A DNA stretch of 64,000 bases from Anabaena lutea FACHB-196 (lineage in GTDB: Bacteria > Cyanobacteriota > Cyanobacteriia > Cyanobacteriales > Nostocaceae): assembly GCF_014698305.1 (NCBI RefSeq), contig NZ_JACJST010000011.1:62001-126000 (forward strand). The letters are read 5' to 3'. Below, piece after piece: positions 52,701 through 61,985 of this stretch. How positions within the stretch are numbered: the first letter of the stretch is position 1; each line of letters begins with the position of its first letter. The position numbers were made by a program, and so were the translations under genes. The notes under the pieces were generated by a model. The model did not search any database. It was not told the DNA's origin and saw only the letters and a list, made by a program, of their open reading frames with translations.

Positions 52701-55700
52701 GAAGTAATTAATTGGGCAAGTATTAAAACCGAAACCCGCGCAGATTATAGTTTTATTGATAATGCGGCTTGGGATGCAATTTGGAGTAATTTAACAGCTA
52801 ATTTAGGCACAACTGCGGGACAGTTTCAAACTGTCATGACGGAAAATGCAAATTATTTAAGTCAACTGGGACAGGAAACCAGTGATTTAACTCGGTTATT
52901 TGCCTTTGAATGGAAACAAGCAGTTAATACTCTTACTAATGTTAGCTTAATCAGCACTACAGATGTAGTTGATGCTGCACCTGGACTATCTTTAACCTTT
53001 AATCGCACCTTCTATCAATCTATTGCTGAACGCTACAATTTAGGCAGTTTAGGACGGGGTTGGGCAAGTCAGTGGGATTTACGCGCCACAACAGATAGTA
53101 AAGGTAATGTTATTATCCGTAGCGTGGGAGATTTACAGCGCGTTTTTGAGAAGCAAACCGACGGTGTTACTTACCTTGAAGATGGTGGTGCAACTTTAAC
53201 AATTACCAATGGTCAGTATCGCTTAAAAGAAGCTAATGGTTTAATCTCATTATTTGGGACTGATGGCAAACTCAGCTACGTTCAAGATACCAACGGCAAT
53301 AAAATTACCCTGCAATATACCAATAATCGCCTGACTAAGTTAGTTCACACTAATGGCGATAGTTTAACCTTAGCTTACAATGCCCAAGGGCGGATTAGCC
53401 AGATTACCGACTCTACAGGACAAATTACCAGCTATAGTTATAATGCCTCTGGGGAAAACCTCCTATCTGTCACCAGTCCTGATGGAACGACAACCTATAC
53501 CTACGATACAGGTACAGTAGCAGCGAAAAAACATTCTTTGTTATCGGTAAAATCGGATTTAGGCTATCAGCGTACTTTTGAATATGATAACCAAGGTCGT
53601 CTAACTAAAGAGTTTAGCAACGGACAAACCCAAACCCTGACCTACAGTTATGATAATAGTACAGGCGGTGTCACGATTACCGATAGTACAGGTGCGTCTC
53701 AAACTATCCTACTGGATGACCGAGGAAATGGTGGACAAATTCGCGGCGTTAATAATCAAAATCTGATTTTCAGCTATGATGCGGATGGTAATTTGATTGG
53801 TGCAACCCTGCCTAATGGTAGTGAAACTGGTTACACTTACGATACAAATGGAAATTTAACCCAGCAAACAAATTTACTCAGTCAAGACGTTAAATTTACT
53901 TACGATGCCATCTTTAATCAACTGACTGGGTTTATAGATCCAAAAGGTAATGGCGTTAATTATACCTACGATACCAAAGGCAATCTCACTAAAATCACAT
54001 ATCCCGATGGCAGTTTTGAACAGTTTAGCGTTGATGCTTTGGGAAATATCACCAGTGCTATCAACCGTCGCGGTAATACCATTGGATATACTTACAACAC
54101 CAGTGGACTGCTAACCAAGAAACAATACGCTGATGGTTCTAGCGTTAGCTATGGCTATGACACCAAGGGAAATCTTACCAGTGTCACCGATGCCACCGGA
54201 ACTATTACCATGCAGTATGATAGTGCAAATCAGCTTACTAAAATAACCTATCCTACGGGACGTTCTTTGACCTATACCTACAACGCTGATGGTCAACGGA
54301 CTAAACTTGTCTCTCAAGATGGTTATACAGTTAACTACACCTATGACACCGTTGGACGCTTAAAAACTTTAACCAATGGAACATCACAAAGCATTATCAG
54401 CTATGACTATGATAATGCGGGTCGTCTGATTAAAGAAACCAACGGTAACGGGACTTATACGACCTATCAATACGACCAACAAAGTCAGTTAACTCAGTTA
54501 ATTAACTATAAGGCGAATAATACCGTTAACTCTAAGTTTGAGTATACCTACGATAACTTAGGTCGGCGTACTAGCATGACCACATTGGAAGGAACTTTTC
54601 AATATGGTTATGATGCAACGGGACAATTAATATCTGTGGTTACGCCAACAAATCGTACCATTAACTATCAATATGATGCGGCGGGAAATCGTATTGGTGT
54701 GACGGATAACGGGACGACTACCAACTACAACACCAATAATCTCAATCAATATACCAATGTCGGTAATGCTGTCTATACCTACGATACAGATGGGAATGTT
54801 ATCAGCAAAACCGAAGGAGGACAGACTTCAACTTATACTTATGATGTTGAAAATCGTCTGACTAAAGTTGTCAATGCTCAAGGAACTTGGGAATATCAAT
54901 ATGATGGTTTAGGAAACCGCGTTGCGACTATTTTCAATGGTCAAAAGACGGAATATTTACTTGATCCTTTTGGGTTAGGGGATATTGTCGGAGAATATAA
55001 CGGTAGCACCTTAGTTGCTAACTACACTCACGGGATTGGTTTAGTGAGTCGGGTAAATGGTAGCAATAGTAATTATTATGATGCGGATGCTTTGGGTTCA
55101 ACTATTGGGTTAACAGCAACGGATGGGAGTTATGTTAACCGTTACAGTTATTTACCCTTTGGAGAAGATTTAACTAAGGTTGAAGGTGTTGCCAATCCCT
55201 TTGAGTATGTGGGTCAATGGGGGGTGATGGATGAGGGCAATGGACTCGATTTCATGCGAGCAAGGTTTTATGATAGTGGGTTGGGACGGTTTACGGCGGT
55301 TGATCCGATTGGGTTTAATGGTGGGGATACGAATTTTTACAGGTATGTAAGTAATAATCCACTGATATATTTTGACCCCGCAGGAGAAAACGCGGCAATT
55401 ATTGCTGCTGCTATAAGTGCGGTAGGAGCTATAGCAGTAGCAATAATCAATAATCTGTCTAGACCTTCTAGCAATGGTGGAACCGGGAGTAATAATAATG
55501 GCGGAACCGGGAATAATAATGGCGGAACTGTAATTAATAATAATGGTGGAACTGTAATTATTAATAATGGTGGAGTGATTAACAATTACGGTGGAACAGT
55601 AATACCAACTCCAAATCCTAAACCTAATCCTCCTAATCCTACACCACCACCAGGCGTAGGAAAGGGTGGAGGCACTGGTGGAAATAAACCCGGTTCAGGA

Positions 55701-58700
55701 CCGGGTGGTAGTGGTGGAGGCACTGGCGGTGGAAAGGGTGGAGGTGCTGGCGGTGGAAAGGGTGGAGGAAAGGGTGGCTCAAATGGCGACCCCCACCTAG
55801 AAACCTTCGACGGCATTAAATACGACTTCCAAGGAGCAGGAGAATATACCTTCGTCAAATCCACAACAGACGACTTTGAAATTCAAACCCGACAACAACC
55901 TTGGAACGGTAGCACTACAGTTACGGTTAATACCGCCATTGCGATTAAAGCTGGTGGACAACGTATCGCTTTGTATTTGAATGATGCAAACCCCTTAAAA
56001 ATTAACGGTACTGCCATAACCCTTCCCAACGCTGAACTTTATGCAGTCGGACAAAACTTCATTACCCGTTCAGGTAATGAATACAACATTTTTACAGCTA
56101 ATGGCGATCAAATTCAGGTAACAATGTATGGCAATACTTACATTAATATCAGTCTTGGTCTTGCTGATAACCGCAAAGGTAAAGTAGTCGGACTTTTAGG
56201 CAACTATAACGGAACTCCTAACGATGACTTTGCTCTCCGTAACGGTACTGTCATCGGTGGCACAATTACAGATCAACGACTCTACGGTGATTATGATGAC
56301 AGTTGGCGGATTACTCAAGCAAATTCCCTCTTTGACTACACTTCAGGGCAAAGTACCACGACCTTTACCGACCTCAACTTCCCACCCAGTGCTATTACTC
56401 TAACCGCCCAACAACGCGCCGATGCTGAACAGATTGCCCGAAATGCAGGAATTACAGATCCAAATCTGCTGGAAAATGCCATTGTTGATATTGCCCTTAC
56501 CAATGGCGCACCCGAATTTATTCAGGGTTACGTTAACTTACAACTCCAATCATCTAACACCCTGACGAACCCCGATGGTTTGGGAACTCAACACTATTTA
56601 ACTGCCAATGCAGTCATTCCCTACACTATCCGCTTTGCTAACACCGCAGCAGCCGGAACTACTCCAGTTGCTCAAGTTACCATCACTCAAACCCTCGACA
56701 CTGACCTAGACCTCAACACCTTTACCTTACAAGACTTTGGTTTTGGGGATATTACCCTTGATGTTCCCAACGGCGTACAAAATTACAGTCAACGCCTTGA
56801 CCTGCGTAGTACCAGAGGTGTGTTTGTCGATGTCAATGCGGGACTAAACACTACCACAAGAGTCGTCACTTGGACATTTACTGCCATTAACCCCACCACA
56901 GGCAACGCCGCTAATAGTGCGACTCAGGGCTTTTTACCTCCCAATGATCAAAACGGGGCAGGAAGTGGTTTTGTAGGTTATAGCGTTCAACCTAAAGCCA
57001 ACTCCGCTAATAATACTCGCGTTGATGCCCAAGCCAGCATTACCTTTAACAGCCAAACGCCTATTCAAACCATTGCCGTCTTTAATACCCTAGATAGTAA
57101 TGCACCGACCAGTCAAGTAACTGCCTTACCTGCCAACAGTAACGCTAACTTTACCGTATCTTGGACAGGTTCAGATAACGGCAGTGGCATTGCCTCCTAC
57201 GATATTTATGTGGCTACCGATGGCGGTCAATATGTGCTGTGGAAAGATGATATTACAGCTACTTCTGCTACTTATAACGGTCTAGCAGGTAAAACATACA
57301 GGTTCTATAGCGTCGCTACCGACAACTTAGGTTTAACTGAAATAGCGCCAACTCTAGCTGATGCTACAACCACTATCGGTACTATCCAACCTGTTATCAA
57401 TCTGAGTGCTAATCAAACCATAGTGGAAGGCTTCACGAGTCCCCAAAATGTTGCTTATATTGTGAGTCTGTCTAATTCTAGTACCCAAACGATTACAGTC
57501 CAGTATCTCACTAGCAATGGAACCGCTCAAGCTGGATCAGACTATACCAGCACAAGAGGAACTCTCACCTTTAACCCAGGTGTCACCAGTCAGGTGATTA
57601 ATATTCCCATCCTCAACGATTCTGTCAATGAGGCAAATGAAACCTTTACCCTGACTCTCAGCAACTCTACAAATGCCACGTTGGGAACATCAAAAACTGC
57701 TACCACAACTATTACTGATACCCTCACTGCATTTGTTACCACTACCCTACCAGCCAATGTGGAAAACCTAATACTCACAGGTAATGCAGCCATCAACGGA
57801 ACTGGAAATAGCCTGAACAATACGATTACAGGGAATGGTGCGAATAACATCCTTAATGGTGGTGCAGGTATTGACATCTTAATTGGTGGGTTAGGCAATG
57901 ACATTTACATTGTTGACAGTACAACTGATACGATTACCGAACTAGCTTCACAAGGAACAGACACAGTTCAATCCTCCATTAGCTACACCTTGGGGACAAA
58001 CGTTGAAAATCTAACACTCACAGGTAGTGCAGCCATCAACGGAACTGGAAATAGCCTGAACAATACGATTACAGGGAATGGTGCGAATAACATCCTTAAT
58101 GGTGGTGCAGGTATTGACATCTTAATTGGTGGGTTAGGCAATGACATTTACATTGTTGACAGTACAACTGATACGATTACCGAACTAGCTTCACAAGGAA
58201 CAGACACAGTTCAATCCTCCATTAGCTACACCTTGGGGACAAACGTTGAAAATCTAACACTCACAGGTAGTACAGCTATCAACGGAACTGGAAATAGCCT
58301 CAAGAATATCATCAGAGGAAATGGTGCGAACAACATCCTCAATGGTGGTGCTGGAAATGACCTACTGCAAGGGTTAGGAGGAAATGATACTCTCTGGGGG
58401 GGATTGGGTGATGATGTTCTCACCGGAGGAGTTGGTGCTGATCAATTTCGCTTCCAAGGTAGTGGAGTTTTTAATGCTAATTTAGGTGTTGATTACATTA
58501 CCGATTTTGCAGTTGGACAGGACAAGATTGCTTTGAGTAAAGCTACATTTAATGCTATTACTAATGCGGTCGGACAGGCGTTAACCAATTTTGCGGTGGT
58601 TGCAAATGATGGGTTAGTAGATGCTAGTACTGCCCGCATTGTTTATAGTCAAGAAACTGGCAGTATTTTCTATAACCAAAATGCTAATGTTTTGAATGCA

Positions 58701-58778
58701 GCGGCAGTGTTTGAGTTTGCTTATTTAGGTAATCCTGATATCACTCTCAGTAGCAGTGATTTTGTTTTGATTGCTTAG
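49740..58778 (+). CDS. 3012-residue secreted protein: EEIGH domain, LamG, RHS repeats, VWD, Calx-beta, RTX
   Basis: Order: EEIGH N-terminal domain (~1-160, H107); Calx-beta; LamG-type jellyroll (~242-419, SFDGVNDYVNVG ... GYWNFN); a second jellyroll-like domain (~501-671, NGGFETGDLNGWSN); Calx-beta; TIG/IPT-like domain (~791-882); a long RHS/YD-repeat barrel (~1090-1850) closed by the RHS core motif (ARFYDSGLGRFTAVDPIGF ... DPAG, ~1840-1880); a hydrophobic helix (~1884-1905); Asn/Gly- and Gly-rich linkers; a VWD domain (~2016-2197, GDPHLETFDGIKYDF ... GLLGNYNG); a DUF11-like and an Fn3-like region; Calx-beta; RTX repeats; and a C-terminal module identical in type to the 45774 gene. Probably an adhesin or polymorphic-toxin relative. 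Confidence 0.88.
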   Translation: MNTVLRSVLALTYDQLSIFAGLENFWNLFDTTFGTQYDRTVAVTLRSQWQAGDFSQLPQIEILDSSILGNANGAYASSTNKIYLSNSFLANATPTAVSAVLLEEIGHYVDAHINQTDSAGDEGAIFAELVQGNSLDTETLQTLKAEDDHATITVDGQVVAVEQNSGTIAFSAATYSVNENGTPVTAVTVTRTGGSIGIVSATLNLTNGTASAPFDYQNTPITVNFANGETTKTVNFSQVSQGLSFDGVNDYVNVGAKSSLEVSNAITIEAWINPTGGGSEILAGGIIVNKEGEYEVARFSDGTIQWAFANDNPSWTFINTNYVAPLNQWTHIAVSYDLGVIKTYANGVLVHTYNGSGNLGDIHVNQDDFRIGGRQEESQFFQGSIDDVRIWNRARTQAEIQANLNKELTGAESGLVGYWNFNSIKGNTVDDLTSNQNDGTIIEAQTTTGFGAIAGTIPIINDNLIEGNETVNLTLTNPTNGATIGTQNQAKLTIVDNDIPNIGNWKTVTNGGFETGDLNGWSNTSGENLWTITSDRSISGNFSAKAITNTAFNGPGYALQRTVTGLIAGEKYVLSGFIYTGGLTSGNTYLDLNDIANDPNVGAGDSSQTSLNIQYNLFLTFLNGIDQWQFVWKEFVAPSNQVTVRLVRDGEVKAGESAYIDDVAITPISQFIPLISSGVLAFSNTTYSLKEDGTAIASVTVNRTGGSNGAVSARINFKDGTAKATSDYNNTPITVNFADGEISKTITIPIVNDTTPELDETLQLTLTNPTGGATIGQQNSASLTIIDNDATLLITGLPQGSSGSNKGQTTIVISGQNFAPNDQISLISPTGTPTTASKVYWVNETEAWATFNLQGLATGKYDVKVTNGQNSSVVNDIFTVTNGAVGNIQTQLSYPANGVVTVKYTNVGQTDVVAPLFRITPTNAQVTYPEENTVSATLRQLLNLYLGTSENGPSGILAPGESGEFSFAYTPNGNGLINFAVTQVQPNEVINWASIKTETRADYSFIDNAAWDAIWSNLTANLGTTAGQFQTVMTENANYLSQLGQETSDLTRLFAFEWKQAVNTLTNVSLISTTDVVDAAPGLSLTFNRTFYQSIAERYNLGSLGRGWASQWDLRATTDSKGNVIIRSVGDLQRVFEKQTDGVTYLEDGGATLTITNGQYRLKEANGLISLFGTDGKLSYVQDTNGNKITLQYTNNRLTKLVHTNGDSLTLAYNAQGRISQITDSTGQITSYSYNASGENLLSVTSPDGTTTYTYDTGTVAAKKHSLLSVKSDLGYQRTFEYDNQGRLTKEFSNGQTQTLTYSYDNSTGGVTITDSTGASQTILLDDRGNGGQIRGVNNQNLIFSYDADGNLIGATLPNGSETGYTYDTNGNLTQQTNLLSQDVKFTYDAIFNQLTGFIDPKGNGVNYTYDTKGNLTKITYPDGSFEQFSVDALGNITSAINRRGNTIGYTYNTSGLLTKKQYADGSSVSYGYDTKGNLTSVTDATGTITMQYDSANQLTKITYPTGRSLTYTYNADGQRTKLVSQDGYTVNYTYDTVGRLKTLTNGTSQSIISYDYDNAGRLIKETNGNGTYTTYQYDQQSQLTQLINYKANNTVNSKFEYTYDNLGRRTSMTTLEGTFQYGYDATGQLISVVTPTNRTINYQYDAAGNRIGVTDNGTTTNYNTNNLNQYTNVGNAVYTYDTDGNVISKTEGGQTSTYTYDVENRLTKVVNAQGTWEYQYDGLGNRVATIFNGQKTEYLLDPFGLGDIVGEYNGSTLVANYTHGIGLVSRVNGSNSNYYDADALGSTIGLTATDGSYVNRYSYLPFGEDLTKVEGVANPFEYVGQWGVMDEGNGLDFMRARFYDSGLGRFTAVDPIGFNGGDTNFYRYVSNNPLIYFDPAGENAAIIAAAISAVGAIAVAIINNLSRPSSNGGTGSNNNGGTGNNNGGTVINNNGGTVIINNGGVINNYGGTVIPTPNPKPNPPNPTPPPGVGKGGGTGGNKPGSGPGGSGGGTGGGKGGGAGGGKGGGKGGSNGDPHLETFDGIKYDFQGAGEYTFVKSTTDDFEIQTRQQPWNGSTTVTVNTAIAIKAGGQRIALYLNDANPLKINGTAITLPNAELYAVGQNFITRSGNEYNIFTANGDQIQVTMYGNTYINISLGLADNRKGKVVGLLGNYNGTPNDDFALRNGTVIGGTITDQRLYGDYDDSWRITQANSLFDYTSGQSTTTFTDLNFPPSAITLTAQQRADAEQIARNAGITDPNLLENAIVDIALTNGAPEFIQGYVNLQLQSSNTLTNPDGLGTQHYLTANAVIPYTIRFANTAAAGTTPVAQVTITQTLDTDLDLNTFTLQDFGFGDITLDVPNGVQNYSQRLDLRSTRGVFVDVNAGLNTTTRVVTWTFTAINPTTGNAANSATQGFLPPNDQNGAGSGFVGYSVQPKANSANNTRVDAQASITFNSQTPIQTIAVFNTLDSNAPTSQVTALPANSNANFTVSWTGSDNGSGIASYDIYVATDGGQYVLWKDDITATSATYNGLAGKTYRFYSVATDNLGLTEIAPTLADATTTIGTIQPVINLSANQTIVEGFTSPQNVAYIVSLSNSSTQTITVQYLTSNGTAQAGSDYTSTRGTLTFNPGVTSQVINIPILNDSVNEANETFTLTLSNSTNATLGTSKTATTTITDTLTAFVTTTLPANVENLILTGNAAINGTGNSLNNTITGNGANNILNGGAGIDILIGGLGNDIYIVDSTTDTITELASQGTDTVQSSISYTLGTNVENLTLTGSAAINGTGNSLNNTITGNGANNILNGGAGIDILIGGLGNDIYIVDSTTDTITELASQGTDTVQSSISYTLGTNVENLTLTGSTAINGTGNSLKNIIRGNGANNILNGGAGNDLLQGLGGNDTLWGGLGDDVLTGGVGADQFRFQGSGVFNANLGVDYITDFAVGQDKIALSKATFNAITNAVGQALTNFAVVANDGLVDASTARIVYSQETGSIFYNQNANVLNAAAVFEFAYLGNPDITLSSSDFVLIA
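57782..58267 (+). repeat. two near-identical 243-bp RTX repeat units
   Basis: Units of 81 codons (INGTGNSLNNTITGNGANNI ... ENLTLTGSA) repeat with a period of 243 bp and almost no differences. A third partial unit starts at about 58268. Confidence 0.85.
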
Positions 58779-58801
58779 TGCTTTCGTTGGATGATAGAAA
58801 A

Positions 58802-58830
58802 GGTGGGCAATGCCCACCCTACATTATTTT
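58802..58830. terminator. bidirectional terminator between the giant gene and padR
   Basis: GGTGGGC-AAT-GCCCACC (58802-58818), followed by CTACATTATTTTT on the forward strand and TTTTC on the reverse strand. It serves the convergent 49740 gene (stop 58778) and padR-type gene (stop 58824). Confidence 0.75.
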
Positions 58831-59369
58831 TGGGGTGAATTTTTGAGCATTTCTAATGCTTCATCACACCAATCTATCCACTCTAATTCGTAGCGAATAC
58901 CTGCTTTTAACACTAAATGTCTTAACTTTTGTGGGTGAGTTAATGCTTCTTTTTGCGGAAAATGTTCTTGCTCAATTTCTCGGTATTTAGACAATTTTTC
59001 TAGATGTAATCGGCGACGATGTTCTACATCTTCGATGAGAATGTTAACGGATACTAAACTACCAGAAAATATTTTTACTAATATGTCTTCTCTAATCACA
59101 TCAGGTTCACTAGGTTTTTTCATCCACTCCACTAAATGTTGCTTTCCTAGTTCTGTGATTGAGTAGATTTTTTTATCCAAACGACCTTCACGGGGAATGA
59201 TCTCGGAAACAATGAAACCTTGTGTTTCGAGTTTGCCTAATTCCCTGTAAATTTGCTGTTGTGAAGCGTGCCAAAAATAACCCACTGATTCGCTAAAAAC
59301 CTTGGAAAGGTCATAACCGCTGTGAGGTGCTTCGATTAAACAAGTCAAAATTGCTTGCGGCAAACCCAT
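58824..59369 (-). CDS. PadR-family transcriptional regulator
   Basis: 181 residues. An N-terminal winged-helix PadR domain (~1-85: AILTCLIEAPHSGYDLSKVF, QQQIYRELGKLETQGFI, KKIYSITELGKQHL) and a C-terminal Vir-type helical dimerisation domain (~95-175) are both present. PadR proteins usually repress a divergent operon and are released by a small molecule. Here the divergent operon is devB-devC-devA, so it is the likely local regulator of the exporter. Confidence 0.92.
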   Translation of the reverse strand: MGLPQAILTCLIEAPHSGYDLSKVFSESVGYFWHASQQQIYRELGKLETQGFIVSEIIPREGRLDKKIYSITELGKQHLVEWMKKPSEPDVIREDILVKIFSGSLVSVNILIEDVEHRRRLHLEKLSKYREIEQEHFPQKEALTHPQKLRHLVLKAGIRYELEWIDWCDEALEMLKNSPQK

Positions 59370-59424
59370 AAATAAAAAATTACTTGGCTACTTGACAGAT
59401 ATTTATTTAAGGTTACACTATAAT

Positions 59425-59434
59425 TTGTATACAA
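59425..59434. promoter_or_regulatory. candidate operator in the padR-dev intergenic region
   Basis: The perfect palindrome TTGTATACAA is embedded in AATTTGTATACAACAAATT. A related TTGTGTACAG lies ~40 bp further (59466-59475), giving two half-similar sites between divergent starts (59369 and 59511). Consistent with a PadR dimer site, unproven. Confidence 0.4.
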
Positions 59435-59510
59435 CAAATTGAATAAAACTAGTATATCTAAATAGTTGTGTACAGCAAGTTTAATTGCTGAACCTCAGGT
59501 AGTTACATCT

Positions 59511-60704
59511 ATGCAAAATCTTGACCCCAACCAAGCAAGAATTCCTAAGTTTTCAACTCCGCTAATTGCAACGGTGGTAGTTTTAGCTTTGACAAGTGTT
59601 GCAGGGTCGTTATACTTTTTATCTAGTGATAATCCTGCTGAAAAAGCTACCTTAGCGGCTGATAATCGCCCTGTAATCAAGGCAATTACGGCTTTAGGAC
59701 GAATCGATCCCCAAGGGGAAGTGATTCAATTATCGGTGTCTCAGATGGCTGGTAGTAACCGTGTAGCGCAACTTTTAGTTAAAGAAGGCGATCGCATTCA
59801 AAAAGGACAAATGATTGCTATTCTAGATAGTAGCGATCGCAGACTGGCTGCACTCAACCAAGCCAAACAACAGGTGAAAGTAGCAGAATCGCGTTTAGCA
59901 CAGGTAAAAGCTGGTGCAAAACAGGGAGAAATTGAAGCACAAAAAGCCACAATTACCGAATTAGAAGCACTATTGCGTCAAGAAAGTGCTGCTAGAATTG
60001 CCACTGTGAAACGCTTAGAAGCAGAAGTTAAAAATGCCGAACTTGAATATCAGCGTTATCAATCTTTGCAATCTGAAGGTGCAGTTTCCGCTTCTATTCG
60101 TGATACTAAAAAGTTGACTTTAGAAACAGCACAAGCGAGTTTGCGGGAAGCCATTGCAAATCAGTCCCAGACATCAGAAACGTTGAGAGAAAAACTCAAA
60201 CAAGCCAAAGCAACTTTAAACAGAATTGCCGAAATTCGTCCTACTGATTTACAAGCTGCAATTGCCGAAATTGAAAGTGCAGAAGCATCAGTAAAAGAAG
60301 CAGAGGCAGATTTAAATTTAACTTATGTGCGTTCTCCTAAAGATGGACAAATTCTGAAAATTCATTCTTGGACAGGTGAAGTAGTTACCGATAAAGGTAT
60401 TGTCGAAATCGGTGAAACTAATCAAATGTATGTAGTTGCAGAAGTTTATGAAAATGATATTAATAAAGTTAAATTAGGACAAGAAGCCACTATTAATCAA
60501 CTCAACTTACCTGGAACACTCAAAGGAAAGGTTGATTATATCGGCTTATTAATTGCTAAAAAAGATGTCCTCAACACTGATCCTGCGGCTGATATTGATG
60601 CACGAGTTGTAGAAGTAAAAATACGTCTTAATCCTGAATCTAGTCAGCGAGTGACTGGTTTGACTAATTCTAAAGTGAAGGTGGCAATTTCTTTAAATAA
60701 ATAA
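59511..60704 (+). CDS. devB: DevB-like membrane fusion protein (HlyD family)
   Basis: 397 residues from the ATG at 59511; a TTG 45 bp upstream is the only longer alternative. One N-terminal transmembrane helix (LIATVVVLALTSVAGSLYFL), a lipoyl-like domain split by a long coiled-coil hairpin (~115-265: AKQQVKVAESRLAQVKAGAK, and QASLREAIANQ onward), and a beta-barrel domain (~275-395) make it a periplasmic adaptor that links the inner-membrane ABC pump to a TolC-type outer-membrane channel. First gene of devBCA, divergent from padR. In heterocyst formers such operons export envelope glycolipids; several paralogues per genome are usual, so the substrate is uncertain. Confidence 0.9.
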   Translation: MQNLDPNQARIPKFSTPLIATVVVLALTSVAGSLYFLSSDNPAEKATLAADNRPVIKAITALGRIDPQGEVIQLSVSQMAGSNRVAQLLVKEGDRIQKGQMIAILDSSDRRLAALNQAKQQVKVAESRLAQVKAGAKQGEIEAQKATITELEALLRQESAARIATVKRLEAEVKNAELEYQRYQSLQSEGAVSASIRDTKKLTLETAQASLREAIANQSQTSETLREKLKQAKATLNRIAEIRPTDLQAAIAEIESAEASVKEAEADLNLTYVRSPKDGQILKIHSWTGEVVTDKGIVEIGETNQMYVVAEVYENDINKVKLGQEATINQLNLPGTLKGKVDYIGLLIAKKDVLNTDPAADIDARVVEVKIRLNPESSQRVTGLTNSKVKVAISLNK

Positions 60705-60745
60705 TGAATTAAACGCAGATAAACGCAAATAATTTATTTATAATT

Positions 60746-61906
60746 ATGTGGAAACGAAAAATACCTCTTGCGTGGTTACAACTATCACGAGAAAAAGCCC
60801 GAATGGGAGTAGCTATTGCGGGAATTGCTTTTGCAGATGTTTTGATGTTTTTGCAACTGGGAATTCGTGAAGCTTTATTTGATGGTGCGGTACAATTACA
60901 TAATAGTTTAGAAGGGGAAATTGTACTTGTAAGTTCTCGTTATAAAGCTTTAATTTCTCTTGATCAATTTTCTCAAAGAAGATTATATCAAGCATTAGGT
61001 TTTACCGGAGTGCAATCAGTTAGTCCGATTTATTTAGATTTTATTCCTTGGAAAAATCCGGATAACCAACAAACTTGGAGAATTTATGCTATCGGTTTTA
61101 ATCCTGAAGAAAAAGTAGTTAATTTACCCAGTGTACAAGAGAATTTAAACTACCTCAGAGAAGCAGATACAGTTTTATTTGATAGAGGTTCGCGTAAAGA
61201 ATTTGGAACGATTGTTTCTCAATTTGAAACTAAAAATGGAGTAAGGACAGAATTAAATAATCGTCAGATTAATGTTGTTGGTTTATTCAGGTTAGGAACT
61301 TCTTTTGGGGTAAATGGTAATATTATTACGAGTGATGTGAACTTTCTGCGTTTATTAGGGAAAAGACGAGAACGAGGTTTAATTGATTTTGGGGTAATAA
61401 AACTAGAACCTGGTGCAGATGTAAATTGGGTAATCGCTAATTTAAAAGCCAATTTACCAAATGATGTCCAAGTTCTCTCTAAACAGGAATTTATGGCTCA
61501 GGAAAAAAGCTTTTGGAATACTAGCACACCTGTAGGATTTACATTTACATTAGGTGCAATCATTGGCTTTGTTGTTGGTGCGGTAATTGTTTATCAAATT
61601 CTTTATAGTGATGTTTCTGATCATTTACCAGAATACGCAACATTAAAAGCAATAGGTTTCAAAAATAACTATTTACTCGTAGTTGTATTTCAAGAAGCTT
61701 TAATTTTAGCAGCTATCGGTTTTATTCCTGGGTTTGCGATTTCTCAGGGTTTATATTTCATGACTCGTCAAGCAACATTGTTACCGATAATAATGACTGT
61801 AGATAGAGCCATATTTATCTTTATTCTCACAACTTTGATGTGTTCAATTTCCGCATTAATCGCTATGCAAAAATTACAAGCTGCTGATCCTGCTGACGTT
61901 TTTTAA
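60746..61906 (+). CDS. devC: DevC-like ABC exporter permease
   Basis: 386 residues, MacB/FtsX-type permease. It has one N-terminal transmembrane helix (MGVAIAGIAFADVLMFLQLG), a ~220-residue periplasmic domain, and three C-terminal helices (FTFTLGAIIGFVVGAVIVYQ; LILAAIGFIPGFAISQGLYF; AIFIFILTTLMCSISALIAM). The cytoplasmic loop SDHLPEYATLKAIGF is characteristic of DevC. It follows devB after 41 bp and precedes devA by 79 bp, with no terminator between. Confidence 0.92.
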   Translation: MWKRKIPLAWLQLSREKARMGVAIAGIAFADVLMFLQLGIREALFDGAVQLHNSLEGEIVLVSSRYKALISLDQFSQRRLYQALGFTGVQSVSPIYLDFIPWKNPDNQQTWRIYAIGFNPEEKVVNLPSVQENLNYLREADTVLFDRGSRKEFGTIVSQFETKNGVRTELNNRQINVVGLFRLGTSFGVNGNIITSDVNFLRLLGKRRERGLIDFGVIKLEPGADVNWVIANLKANLPNDVQVLSKQEFMAQEKSFWNTSTPVGFTFTLGAIIGFVVGAVIVYQILYSDVSDHLPEYATLKAIGFKNNYLLVVVFQEALILAAIGFIPGFAISQGLYFMTRQATLLPIIMTVDRAIFIFILTTLMCSISALIAMQKLQAADPADVF

Positions 61907-61985
61907 AAGCAGTTAACTAAAACTAAGTGAAAACATCTGTGTTAATCTGCGTTTATCTGTGTTCAATTACTAAACCCTAACTAAC

